Assembly (NCBI GenBank): GCA_948146395.1
Contig: OX411559.1
Coordinates: 31,030,708-31,094,707, forward strand
From: Fragum whitleyi
Taxonomy: Eukaryota; Mollusca; Bivalvia; Cardiida; Cardiidae
DNA length: 64,000 nt
Direction: 5' to 3'
Every line of letters begins with the position of its first letter. Position 1 is the stretch's first letter. The position numbers and the translations under genes were made by a program. Below, one piece after another: positions 23,701 through 33,014 of the stretch. A model generated the notes under the pieces. The model did not search any database. It was not told the origin of the DNA and was given only the letters and a program-made list of their open reading frames with translations.

Positions 23701-25093
23701 AGCGCAAAACCACCTAAAAATTCACAAAATTCTCTCGGTAAAAAAGAGTTTCCTTCATTGGGTACAGCCATAAAGGTCAGGCTCCTTGAAAAAAAGTTAC
23801 AAGCTAAATTCATGTACTCCTATGCATGAAAAGTAGCTAAGGCTTAGCAATTTGTTGTACCTGATTTCAAGCCCTTTACTGTTAATCAAACATTAAATCA
23901 GTGTCACAAAAGGAGCATACCACTTTATCTAACCGGACTATTTCTTGGTACAACGACCTTAGAGGTGATTCACAGGTGACCGTGAAGCGCACCGAAATTG
24001 CGGAACTATGTTCTTAAACGAGGCTAAAAATTGTCTGCAAATTCTAAAGTAAACGACAGCGGCTTGCTTATTAATGCACACATATCCAGCCTGTGTCGAA
24101 TACCAAAATGTTGTAAGTTCATGTAATAGATTCATATAAAGCCAATATTCTCAATTTTCTAAACTTTTACCAAAATCTGTCACGGATCAATTTTAACAAA
24201 TACTCTTTGAAGAGTCCCATAACCTTCGTTTCAACCACAGACATCCAGCATTCGGAACACCACTCGGCCAATCTCACGATCAACCTCGGATGTACATAGA
24301 CGGACTATTTTTAAAAATTACTGGAAAACCTTGAAAAAAAACTCGATGACGTCACTTTAAATGGCGTTAGCCCTCGAAACTGTGAGTGAAAACATTCGAC
24401 GTCGCCAACGCTACTCGTATAAGTCACTAACGTCAAACCATCGTATCCTAATATAATATCTTTAGATTCTTAAATAACGGCTGAAAAAATATTAATTTTT
24501 GAGAATGATTCGTCATTCTCAAAAATTAAGATTTTTCAGCCGTTATTTCAATTAAAGACATAAATCTACAGTGCTAGTTTTTCTTATACCGTTTCCGATT
24601 TTGTTATATACCCATCCGCTTACATTCAACCGAGGTCTGTTTCAGTTTACGGAAATGGCCGAGTGATGTTCCGAATGAGACATCAAGATAACTAGAACTA
24701 CTTACCATGATTAATGAAACTTCGAATGACGTCTGTGCTGCTCAATTCTATAGATTGTCCAATCGTGAGATTCAGTGTAGTGTGAAAAGTAGCATCATCG
24801 GCTGATTCGTCATCACCTTCTCCGCTATTCGCTTGTAACGATTTATACAAGTCTATCATATATCTAGGGGCCGCATTATCGTACCCATGATTCGCCGATT
24901 GCGGACGTTGGTGTAAACCTAATAATTCCAAAATTTCAAGCTGAACTCTGGTTTGTCTGTGCGGATCGTCTTTGTTTATGAGAACAGTTTGTTGGAGACC
25001 GTTGTCGTCCCAAAGCTCGGATCCAGCACTGAATGCGATAGTTTTGAGGTAAATGAATGAAACAGTTACACTCAAGATAGAATTTGCTGCCAT
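12705..25093 (-). CDS. BMP5-8-like TGF-beta ligand, prodomain part (gene model, four exons)
   Basis: Four exons in order (24706-25093, 16778-16958, 15182-15333, 12705/12743-12979) have GT-AG borders and phases that fit (1, 2, 1). Together they read as a TGF-beta propeptide of the BMP5-8/60A group: signal peptide, an EILELLGLHQRP helix, a NAAPRYMIDLYKSL segment, the AELRLYK strand, a GWVNINVT...NEWMSNP...NLGLYIRV block, and the GLVGRRGPDPKQAFMVGFFK block that precedes the furin site. Such ligands are secreted dimers that signal through BMP receptors. The mature cystine-knot domain should follow exon 4 at lower coordinates, but I do not find it between 5.7 and 12.7 kb, so it may lie outside the window or be lost. 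Introns are 7.7, 1.4 and 2.2 kb and hold many repeats. Confidence 0.8.
13034..13041. promoter_or_regulatory. CRE-like palindrome TGACGTCA
   Basis: A perfect TGACGTCA lies in intron 3, with half-site-like CGACGTCAA and TACGTCAT within the preceding 25 bases. This is the CREB/ATF consensus; function is not shown. Confidence 0.3.
13042..14392. other. BMP-like gene intron 3, lower part; no other feature
   Basis: A weak stretch resembling the tandem-core family (GTTATGCTCCAGG near 13,527) is the only match. Open frames here lack splice support. Confidence 0.5.
14393..14827 (-). mobile_element. CAGT-TIR MITE, copy C, degenerate
   Basis: The right half reads GTTTGATTGAGTGTTTGGAATGAATG-like sequence (in pieces) and ends CACGATTTGAGGAGCTG|TA, the reverse of the family's left end. 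The left end is diverged. The middle is replaced by poly-C, poly-A and CAA repeats. Confidence 0.6.
14590..14662. repeat. (C)19(A)19(CAA)n compound simple repeat
   Basis: A C homopolymer runs straight into an A homopolymer and then CAA repeats, inside MITE copy C. Homopolymer lengths may contain assembly error. Confidence 0.85.
14830..15140 (-). mobile_element. tRNA-headed SINE (possibly RUDI/V-SINE type)
   Basis: Read on the minus strand the 5' end is tRNA-like, with box A TAGCTCAGTTTGTAAG and box B GGTTCGATTCC, followed by CTTCGGATGAGATGTTAG and AGGTCCCGTG. The last resembles the central part of tRNA-derived SINEs known from molluscs; the family name is from memory. It is different from the GCCGCCGTC SINE elsewhere in this window. 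It ends about 40 bases from the donor of BMP-like exon 3. Confidence 0.7.
15182..15333 (-). CDS. BMP-like gene exon 3: prodomain core
   Basis: The acceptor is ...TTTTTATTGCAG at 15,334 and above; the donor GTGATT begins at 15,181. Phase 2 in and 1 out fits both neighbours. The peptide has the signature Trp-Asn-rich block GWVNINVTNAVNEWMSNP followed by NLGLYIRVTKLANG. This matches the GWL.FDVT..V..W....N.GL.L.V pattern of TGF-beta propeptides. An N-glycosylation site (NVT) is kept. Confidence 0.85.
15334..16777. other. BMP-like gene intron 2, with a foldback element
   Basis: The intron holds a near-perfect stem-loop at 15,779-15,831 (arms TATAATTTGATAACAAAACG and its complement) in the middle of a CG-richer segment, about 15,565-16,015. 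Near its right end is CGAGG...TTACGGAAAAGTCCGAG...GATGTTCCGAATGAG, which closely resembles the right end of the foldback at 24,249-24,677. No other coding exon is seen. Confidence 0.55.
16778..16958 (-). CDS. BMP-like gene exon 2: prodomain
   Basis: The acceptor ends in TTTTTTTCAG and the donor is a strong GTAAGT. Phase 1 in, 2 out. The peptide shows FFDTSDVAITESVIVAELRL followed by YK and an EVFRI strand. This matches the FDLS.IP..E.V..AE.R.YK....F.I.V pattern of BMP prodomains. The exon is 181 nt. Confidence 0.85.
16959..19119. other. BMP-like gene intron 1, lower part; no feature
   Basis: AT-rich intronic DNA. Small open frames (for example 17.5-17.8 kb and 18.5-18.7 kb) have no recognisable motifs or splice borders. 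Confidence 0.5.
19120..19515 (-). mobile_element. CAGT-TIR MITE, copy D, full length
   Basis: 396 bp bounded by TA on both sides. It begins CAGTTAAGAATATCGTGAAA and ends TTTCACGATGCTATTTACTG, inverted ends of about 25 bp. The interior carries the family hallmark AACAAAATTAGCGATAT. Confidence 0.85.
19516..20741. other. BMP-like gene intron 1, middle; poly-A at 19,698-19,723
   Basis: No gene or matched repeat recognised apart from the A homopolymer. Confidence 0.5.
20742..20779. repeat. (AT)n microsatellite
   Basis: Nineteen uninterrupted AT units. Confidence 0.95.
20985..21690. repeat. Old tandem-core element, roughly four degenerate units
   Basis: Loose repeats of an AATTCAAGA..AGATAATTCAAG..TGCACAA motif and a TTTCAGTCCA-like string recur about every 150-190 bases. 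The right edge has GACGGGTGGGTGGCCGACCG and CATTCGGGCGTATGAAA, resembling the GGACGCC...GGGCGTAT end of the element at 6.4-7.2 kb. Probably an older relative. Confidence 0.45.
21841..22160 (+). mobile_element. Palindrome-centred MITE (AAATATCTAAC family), copy 2
   Basis: Same layout as the copy at 9.5 kb: GTGTGATAACATC, TTATGCGGTTAT, then a central hairpin with AAATATCTAAC and GTTAGATATTT arms. Confidence 0.7.
22161..24248. other. BMP-like gene intron 1, upper part; poly-A at 22,900-22,918
   Basis: Apart from an A homopolymer I see no gene or matched repeat. Confidence 0.5.
24249..24677. mobile_element. Foldback element with nested central hairpin
   Basis: The outer ends are inverted: CATTCGGAACACCACTCGGC at the left and GCCGAGTGATGTTCCGAATG at the right, with CCTCGG/CCGAGG further in. 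The centre is a 78-base hairpin (24,472-24,549) with arms AAATAACGGCTGAAAAA. It ends 28 bases from the exon 1 donor of the BMP-like gene. Confidence 0.7.
24706..25093 (-). CDS. BMP-like gene exon 1: signal peptide and prodomain start
   Basis: The Met at 25,093 opens a peptide starting MAANSILSVTVSFIYLKTIA, a good signal peptide. An RVQLEILELLGLHQRP helix and NAAPRYMIDLYKSLQ follow, as in BMP5-8 prodomains (..EILS.LGL..RP.., AP.FMLDLYNA), then a region ending STDVIRSFINH, comparable to ADMVMSFVN. The donor CATG|GTAAGT lies at 24,705. The frame stays open another 72 codons upstream with another ATG at 25,309; I chose the internal Met because it gives a standard signal peptide. Confidence 0.8.
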
Positions 25094-26487
25094 GCTTTCA
25101 AGATCCAAAGTTCCTGAAGGATTGTCGGAGGTCTTTGATTCCCACAAAAATAGCTGTCCGAGATTAATGACGATAGCGATAATGGAAACAATGACGACGA
25201 GCAACTTTAGCCCAACATCTTGTATTGGTGAACTAAAAGGTTTCAACTCACAAATCGTTTGACTTCTTATAAAAAACTGGTGGGTAAACAATTTTCTGTC
25301 GCGGTTCAACCATTAACAAATTATCAAATAGTGGTTAGTATTTTCAGTGTTTCTATTGGTCTAATTTACTCAGTGGGCGGACCTTGCACCTTTGAGATCC
25401 TCATCTTTGAACCGCCAACCGAGTTTCCCCATGACTTTTCGAAAATAAATATTTTTTTAAAAAAGAAATAACAATGTAGATTTCTTTTCTTAGTATTTTG
25501 ATAAACAGTTGAATAATCTAATAATAATTGATTCCATCAAGATTCGTTTAGTCTGATTTTTTGAAAAACTGGTTTCAATCTTCCATAAAATGATTTTGAG
25601 TTCACAGATATTTTGTAAGCGCAAAGTAGTCCAAAAGGAGATTACTCTCTTTTTGCGATATCTTTAAATTGCTGGTTTGTGATATTAAATTATGAGCTTA
25701 TAAAAATGTATGTTTTATTCAATGGTGGGTTGAAACTAAAAATTATATGTGTATGAATCCTCGCAAGTGGCGGCAAATTTTATATTCTTTTTATAGATAC
25801 AAACATTTTTGTCATGAATAAAAAATCCTGTCCGATACAAGCACTGTGTTCCAGATGGAAACGTTTACGAAATTGACCACCCTTTGCACGCTGACTTCAA
25901 AGTGGGAAATCATTCTTAAACGTTTGCAAACGTATTTGCACCCTGGACTGAAAACAGTTCAAAAGTTTTTCAAACAATTTGAGATTTTTCAATGAAATGT
26001 CGATATTACAGACCCAGCAGATTTTGATAGTATATTGATATTTTGATCCAATTTTTACGCTTACAAACATTTTGTAAACCTAAACTTATATCACGACACC
26101 ACAAAATTAGTCCGAATGGAATAGAATAAACACAATAAAACAATCGATATTTCAATATTTAGGCAAATTTGGCCTTTTTCAGGGAAAATGAAACAATTCC
26201 TTTATGAGATAAAATAAAATGGCTGTTTCGATTTATAGTAATATGCAGTAGTGTTTAGATTTGTTTCATTTTTCTTGAAAAAATATTGAAATATTGAAAT
26301 ACCGTTTTTTTTTTAAATAAAATATTTTACTTATATTACAACCCTTTTCATCCTAAATCCGAAATATTGTTTTAGCTGGAGGTTTAGACACAGATCATCC
26401 GTTTCATATATAAATTTGATCTTAGCCATATTCTCTTGATTTTTCCTTTAAATCCAGAAAAGTTTAAAGAGAATATATTAAAAAAAA
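25094..26487. other. Upstream region of the BMP-like gene; no other gene
   Basis: This should hold the 5' UTR and promoter. A GGGCGG box lies at about 25,375-25,380. No clear TATA box or second gene is seen. Confidence 0.45.
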
Positions 26488-26565
26488 AACACAACAAAAA
26501 CAAAAAAAAAAAACACCACCACCACCACCACCACCACCAACAACAACAACAAAAAAACCATCAAA
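26488..26565. repeat. Compound A-rich, CAC and CAA simple repeats
   Basis: Poly-A, then (CAC)n, then (CAA)n, just left of MITE copy E. Confidence 0.85.
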
Positions 26566-26588
26566 AAACAACAACACCCTGAGTCATA

Positions 26589-27019
26589 CAGTTAATAACA
26601 TCGTGAAATTGACACTCATCTCAATCAAACCCATTTCTTAATCGCTCACTCATCGCTCTATTCATTCATTCCAAATACTCACTCAAACCATTCGAAAACG
26701 CCGATAGCTAGTAAAGATAAGATCAACAACTACATTCACATGAATATAGCTTGAAAAATCGCGATTTCCTTGACTAATTTGAAATTGTAAAGGTCTGGCT
26801 GGTTCTTGAAGAAATAAGAAGCTATTTATAGAACTAGTATGCATTTTTTATTGAAGGAAGGTAATTAATTTCGCTTATTTTGTTCATCTTAAACAAAATT
26901 AGCGATATTGGATTACCTTCTATTAATTTCAATCAAGGCTCGCTCCACTAACTCATTCAATGTCATTCAAATTTCATTCTAAAATCACTTATCTTTTATT
27001 TTCTCGGTGTAATTAACTA
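26589..27019 (+). mobile_element. CAGT-TIR MITE, copy E
   Basis: Left end TA|CAGTTAATAACATCGTG is intact. The middle has CGCTCACTCATCGCTC, ATTCATTCATTCC and AACAAAATTAGCGATAT. The right end is diverged (GGTGTAATTAACTATGA). Confidence 0.8.
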
Positions 27020-27389
27020 TGATTAGTGCATCCAGTTATTTTTACAATTCGGTTAAAATGCATTATTGCCAAGGGTTTTATTCAGCATGACAGGGGTAAA
27101 TATTGAGGTGCCTTTTAACTGACTATCACTGTATTTCATCTAAATATTCATTATGAATAGATGGTATCTTTGTTCATAAAATTATTTTTTATGTCTAATT
27201 GTATTCAAGCATATAAATCTAAAGTTAAAAACGAATACTATCATTGCTTTTTAATACGAACAATCATAAAAGACGTACTTTTTAGGTCAGATGGAAACCT
27301 TAAACGTTGGACAACAAGAGACTGCCGAGGGGCTAAATGGCTCAACAGGAATTTTCTGCCTGGCAAACTTAAGAAAAAGTCATTGAATG

Positions 27390-27809
27390 CTTGTGAAAAT
27401 GAAAATGTGAATTATTTTGGAATTATTTTTGAAATAGAATGAATGCAAGGAGTGAATTTTGGTCAATTCAAGGAAGGTAATCATATATCGCTAACTTTGT
27501 TCAGGGTAAACAAAATTAGCGATATTTATTTACCCCCATTTAATAAAATATGTATAAAAGTTCTATAAATAGTTTCCTACTTCTTCAAGAACCAATCAGA
27601 CGCTTACAATTTCATTATTTTAAGCGAAACCGCGATTTTTTCTCTAGCTATATTAATTTTAAATGTAGTTGTTGATTTTATAATTTTAGTCATTTTGTGC
27701 GTTCTGAATGGGTTCAGTGAGTGTTTTGAATAAATGAATGAATTGATGCGTGAGCGAGTTAAAATGATTTTGATTGAGATGAATGTCAATTTCACGATGT
27801 TATTAACTG
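27390..27809 (-). mobile_element. CAGT-TIR MITE, copy F
   Basis: The right end TTTCACGATGTTATTAACTG|TA is intact. The interior has AACAAAATTAGCGATAT and AATGAATGAATT. The left end is diverged. Confidence 0.75.
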
Positions 27810-28007
27810 TATGCATACATTCACACAAGGGTGATAAGAAAAGGGTAATATAATGAGGGCCTTGCTGTGAAGATTTACTGATTTTCTTCCATTTATGCAG
27901 AAGGAGTTGTGTTTAGAAGAAGATCTACACCACAAAAGCATTATTTTCTGGGACACAGTAGGGGTGTTGAAATACGCATTTTCTCTACGTGTCCCTGGAC
28001 AGTATGC

Positions 28008-28607
28008 AAAATAAATTGATTCGTATGAATAAACGAACGTAGCTCTGGTACTCCAAAGTTAATAAATGGACGTGTAAGTAATCAGCGCTTCTATTGAATA
28101 AATCGTTACTCGTATCCTTCGCAAATAAGGCCACATAAAGTAAATATTATCTGCAAATTATCTGTAAATAAGGCTATCGACGTCGGCAATGACAAGAAAT
28201 TCTTCTCTGTCCTGAACAGCAACACTGTCAAAATTTCGTTTGCCGAAAGAGACAACATTTCTTTTTAAATAATGTCCTCTTTGATGACTCGCTTTCAGTT
28301 AATTTTTCAGAGTTAAGGCTTCAAATTTGAAAGAAATATCGGCGGATGTTTAGTTTTCAGTTATGTATGTAAGTTTATCTAGCATGTATTGAGAAATAGG
28401 CGAAATATCTTGGCATAAAGACAAATTCTGTAACTTTTCACGGGAAACCTCCGAAATTATTAATGGTTGTGGCCATATTTGAGAGGGAAACGAGTAAAGA
28501 TTTATTCTATAGAAGCGTTGATTACTTACACTTTCATTTATTATCTATAGAATACCAGAGCTTCATTCGTTTATTCATACAAATAAATCTATTTGACATA
28601 ACGTCTA
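28008..28607. mobile_element. Foldback element with about 115-140-bp inverted ends
   Basis: The left arm (AAATTGATTCGTATGAATAA near 28,012, then AGCTCTGGTA, GTGTAAGTAATCA) returns inverted near 28,500-28,605. The inner 370 bases have no recognisable coding capacity. Confidence 0.7.
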
Positions 28608-28680
28608 CTTGACACAATTCCCTGAATCTGTCGTAGTTAACTCTCATCGGTCGTCGCCGCAACCAGTTGTACGGTGTGAA

Positions 28681-28990
28681 ATAGAGAATAATATGTTAGT
28701 GTCTTAAAATATCAATGTTATCTGGTCGAGATTGGAAGAATTTATCGTGACGAGGCTTTGCCGAGTCATGATAATTTATCACAGCCGAGACAAGATATCA
28801 TTGATATTTTAAGACACTTACATGTTATTCTATATATCATGCTATCATTTTTCAGTGCTTATTTATAATATACCCTTTAAAATAGAAGAAATTCAAGTGT
28901 ATGCAAATTGTTTCTAAAAATGGACTGACTGATAACATATTATGTTATCAGACAGGTGATATCAGGTCAATACAGGCTGCATTGCATGAT
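28681..28990 (+). mobile_element. Hairpin MITE (GAGGCTTTGCCGAG family), copy 1
   Basis: It matches 45,091-45,375 through ATGTTAGTGTCTTAAAATAT, a central GAGGCTTTGCCGAGTC hairpin, CATGTTATTCTAT, TATGCAAATTGTTTCTAAA and CAGACAGGTGATATCAGGTC. Confidence 0.65.
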
Positions 28991-29565
28991 AAACATGAGG
29001 ATCTGTCCTATCCAAAATGGGACATGACCTTCAAGTATCACAAGAAAAGGGGACTTGTGGAATTTCGATAAAGTGATGAGGTGTTTACTAGGAATCTTGA
29101 ACTTCCTTCAATGTTTAACTTAGATATGAGTATATTCTCTTTGTATGGTCAAGTATGCAATATATCAACAGTGTTCTCGAAACCTTTCAGCATTAAATGC
29201 GCCTTCATTATATCAGAAGCAAGGTTTTCATTAGATATAAAGGTTTAAACTCCAACATTAATTGCTAACGCATACACTCACTTTCATAAACTGCACAGAA
29301 AAAAACGATATTTACATAAATCATAACATTCTGAGCTTTATCGTCATAAAGCTCGATAACATCTCCATACATAACGAAATTTCAAATTTAAGGCCGCTGG
29401 GTTTGTTTGAGTTTCGTTTCGACAAGATGTATTTTATTAAAGCAAATTACAATAATACCGAATAGATTGATGGATCGATTGATAAATGCTCGGACCGATT
29501 TTTGGTGTCTCCATTCATCCATCTTTCTATCTATTCATTTACGCACGCATGCATGCTCGAACGCA
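28991..29565. other. No gene recognised
   Basis: AT-rich spacer between the hairpin MITE and the microsatellite. Confidence 0.5.
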
Positions 29566-29690
29566 TGCAAACACATACATACATACATACATACATACAT
29601 ACATACATACATACATACATACATACATACATACATACATACATACATACATACATACATACATACATACATACATACACACACATTGTA
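29566..29690. repeat. (CATA)n microsatellite
   Basis: About thirty ACAT units. The His-Thr-Tyr-Ile peptides readable in all three frames are by-products. Confidence 0.97.
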
Positions 29691-29892
29691 AAATTAGAGT
29701 ATGCTTTATTTTTTTTATTTCAATTTATAATGAATGTTTGTCAAAATTCTGTTTATGAATGTACATGTACCCATACGTCTCTCTGTTTCTGTTTCTTTCT
29801 ACAATTTGTGTAGTCTGACCTAGAGCGACATGGTGATGTAAACAAAAAAATATTATTCAAAAAGTCATAAAGTCAAAGTTGTTCCCATTTTA

Positions 29893-31068
29893 TTGCTGTT
29901 CATATTTAACATAGTACATCGAAACTACAGCCCAAATGATGTTGCACTAACTGAACTGTCCATAATACCGGATAACTATGTATTCGGACAGCTATCAACA
30001 TCGATATCCCATGGCCATCTATGCATATACCAGACATTCTTAAGTAACAGATGTTCTTTTGTCCAGAAAAACAAACATTCATCAAGTTTATGTTCTAGAT
30101 CTCAGTGGCTCAACGTTATTCTATTACTTTGGGGAGACGTACATCCATGCCCTGGTCCACTCGTAACCAACCAAAACACATCTGACGAATTCGATAAACG
30201 TGGACTGCATTTCTTTCATGTCAATGTAAGAAGCCTCCTGCCTAAATTAGACGACATTAGATCACTCGCCGTGGAAACTAAAGCTGCTGTCATTGGAATT
30301 TCAGAATCATGGTTAGACAACAACATATTTGACTCTGAACTTAGTATCCAGAATTACAGAATTATTCGTCTTGATCGTAATCGCCAGGGTGTTGGTGTAT
30401 GCATGTACATTAGGAACGATTTATCTTTCATCATGCGTGAAGATCTACACCATAAAGATATTGAAGCCTTGTGGATTGAACTGTTATTACCTAAATGCAA
30501 ACCTATTTTACTATCAGTCATTTATAGACCACCAAAACAATCGAACTTTTATAGCATTTTAGAATCTGTTTGTTCTAGTAGTACACATTTTAGTTCGTTT
30601 GATATTTTAGGAGATTTTAACACTGATGTTTCACTTTCTTCAACTTGTAAATTCTCCTCTTATTTAAAAGATTTCATGAGCTGTTTTCATTTTTCTCAAT
30701 TGATAAATGAACATACTAGAATTACCCAATCTTCTCGCACCACTATTGATCTTGTTTTAGTTTCAGACACTAGTAAAGTTTTACAGTCAGGTGTTGTAAA
30801 CACATCATTTAGTGACCACTTTATGGTATATTGCACCAGGAAAGTAAGTAAACAATTTATTGGTCATCATAAATCAGTGACTGTTCGGTCTTGTAAAAAT
30901 TATAATAAGGATTTATTTCAATCAACGCTGCTCTCTTCTGATTGGAGTCCAGTTCTCTTGAGTGATAATGTATGTAAAGCATGGTTATCATTCAAGTCAA
31001 TTTTTGTCCATGTACTAGATAGTAATGCACCTGTTAAGGAAACGATCTCAACCCTGATTTACGGTTGA
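29893..31068 (+). pseudogene. LINE AP-like endonuclease
   Basis: The N-terminal leader includes LLLWGDVHPCPGP, a 2A-like motif often found ahead of LINE endonucleases. The endonuclease then shows HFFHVNVRSLLPK, GISESWLDN, VIYRPPKQSN, ILGDFNTD, TTIDLVLV and SFSDHFMV. These correspond to the catalytic N, E, D-N and SDH blocks of exonuclease-endonuclease-phosphatase folds. The enzyme nicks target DNA to prime reverse transcription. All catalytic blocks are kept, but the frame closes before RT. Confidence 0.85.
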
Positions 31069-31248
31069 AGTACTAGAGAATATTAAGCAAAAAAAATGTT
31101 GCATGGAACGCCTATATGAAAAATAAAAGTGATTCAAATTTTGAAAATTTTAAAAAAACTTAGAAATTCAGCATAGTATTGTCTACTCAAAGCCAAGAAA
31201 AATTACTTTACGAGCACATGTGAGGAGCATAAACATAATTCTAAATCT

Positions 31249-31748
31249 TTGTGGAAATGTCTTAAAGAACTCGGAATGTCATCCAAAAAGAATAATTGTT
31301 CTTGTGATAACATAGTTTTAAATCTTAATAACTATTTGTGTTTTGATAAATTTACAGTGGCTGAAGGATTCAACTCTTTTTTTACTACGGTAGCTACTAA
31401 CCTTGTGTCAAATTTACCATCTCCGTCTTTTGTATTTGGTAGAGATTTTGTAGGATCATTCTATGCCAGAAAAGGTATATGTAGAAATAGTTTTTATTTA
31501 ATTTATTCAGTGAAAACACAATATTGAAATATTTAAATAAATTAGATGCGAACAAGTCTACTGGTTTGGATGGTATTCCAGCACGTTTTGTAAAAGACAG
31601 CTCTTCGGTTATTGCATGCCCATTGACTCATATTGTTAATTTGTCTTTGATCCAGGGAATTGTCCCGCCTGATTTAAAATCAGCTAGGATCGTTCCTTTA
31701 TGTAAGAATAGTGATAAGACTAGCGTTGGTAATTATCCACCAGTATCT
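31249..31748 (+). pseudogene. LINE linker and first part of RT
   Basis: Two overlapping frames: a linker with EGFNSFFTTVATNLV, then LDANKSTGLDGIPARFVK and KSARIVPLCK, the first RT blocks. The sequence breaks off after the codons for NYPPVS exactly where the Ngaro-type element begins. Confidence 0.8.
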
Positions 31749-31749
31749 A

Positions 31750-32033
31750 AATTAGCAACCAAACAACAAGTCTTCATCAATTTATAGGATGATTTATTCA
31801 GGAATAATTTACTCGGTCGAACTAAGCGAAAAAGTTATTGTATATTAATATTATTTTGAGAATCTTTCTCTAAAACATTTTTCCAACAGGTTCAAATACT
31901 CATATATCATCAAGCAGAAAGACATGAACAAATAACCAGCAAAGCACAGTTACAACATGCAAAGGAAATCAAAATGTCATGAATTATAAACAAATGAAAA
32001 CACAGTAAATTGCTGGTTATTTGATCATCCGCC
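31750..32033 (-). repeat. Split direct repeat B2
   Basis: 284 bases, nearly identical to 32372-32655. It forms the 3' end of the element. Confidence 0.9.
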
Positions 32034-32207
32034 TAATTTATTAATTGAAATCATACCTGCTCAAACGAAATGTATTTTCTCCACTGTAAACGTAAAACAG
32101 GGCAAAGCACTTTTTTACAGTTTCCAGTTTATCCTTTGCAATTGAATTTTGCATTATAACTTTTAATAAGCAAAAACACTAAATATCCTTGGGAATGGGT
32201 GGGTGGG
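32034..32207 (-). repeat. Spacer between A2 and B2
   Basis: 174 bases with no counterpart next to A1. It includes a GGGTGGGTGGG run near 32,195-32,206. Confidence 0.6.
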
Positions 32208-32371
32208 CAAAGTTAATTTTTCCATCTAACTATCGACACGAGAATTTTCAAACTGTGATTAGACCCGCCAATAACATGAGTTTTATTTGACCATTGGTCA
32301 ATTCAGCCAATCAGAGACTTGTTATGCTGTTGCCAATTAACCAGCTTTACGAGTCATCGCAAAACTTAGCC
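32208..32371 (-). repeat. Split direct repeat A2
   Basis: 164 bases matching A1 at 38189-38352 with one difference. It abuts B1, and this B1/A2 junction is what a closed circle of the element would look like. Confidence 0.9.
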
Positions 32372-32655
32372 AATTAGCAACCAAACAACAAGTCTTCATC
32401 AATTTATAGGATGATTTATTCAGGAATAATTTACTCGGTCGAACTAAGCGAAAAAGTTATTGTATATTAATATTATTTTGAGAATCTTTCTCTAAAACAT
32501 TTTTCCAACAGGTTCAAATACTCATATATCATCAAGCAGAAAGACATGAACAAATAACCAGCAACGCACAGTTACAACATGCACAGGAAATCAAAATGTC
32601 ATGAATTATAAACAAATGAAAACACAGTAAATTGCTGGTTATTTGATCATCCGCC
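32372..32655 (-). repeat. Split direct repeat B1
   Basis: 284 bases matching B2 with two differences. Confidence 0.9.
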
Positions 32656-33014
32656 AATATTAAGCCCTCACACCCCCAAGAAAGGCAAACCAAAAGAAAA
32701 AAACATAATTATGAAATAATAAAAGAAACATAAATCAAACATGCATGAAATATAACCATACAGAACCCACACCTGATCAAGAACAGTATAGCATGCTACT
32801 GTTAACTTGAACTGTCCTCAAATGAAGTATAATGTCTACATTAATGAGGAACCCAAACCAAATCCCAATTTTCAGACCACTGAACTATACCCTTCCCATT
32901 CAAGAACAGTATATTGTGCTACTGTCACATGAATAACCCTCCGATGAAGTAAAATGCCTTCATCAAGAAGAGCCCCACCCCTTTCCCCCTTTACCCTTGG
33001 CAATAACAATAGAT
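32656..33014 (-). other. Ngaro 3' untranslated stretch
   Basis: Between the hydrolase stop and B1. It contains two loosely repeated CAAGAACAGTATA...TGCTACTGT segments (near 32,778 and 32,900) and no open frame of note. Confidence 0.5.

Larger units (their letters stand above)
29893..31748 (+). mobile_element. APE-type LINE (CR1/Jockey-like), 5' portion
   Basis: The left piece of one LINE is interrupted at 31,748/31,749 by a Ngaro-type element and resumes at 38,352. It carries the endonuclease and the start of RT. Frame changes at 31,068-31,249 and 31,520 show the copy is old. Confidence 0.85.

Noticed and set aside
29407..29813. Overlapping His-Thr-Tyr-Ile repeat proteins
   Set aside because: All are translations of a CATA microsatellite.
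31756..32655. LTRs for the Ngaro element
   Set aside because: The repeats are split (A1 far left; B1-A2-B2 on the right) and do not form two identical terminal repeats, so they are not LTRs.
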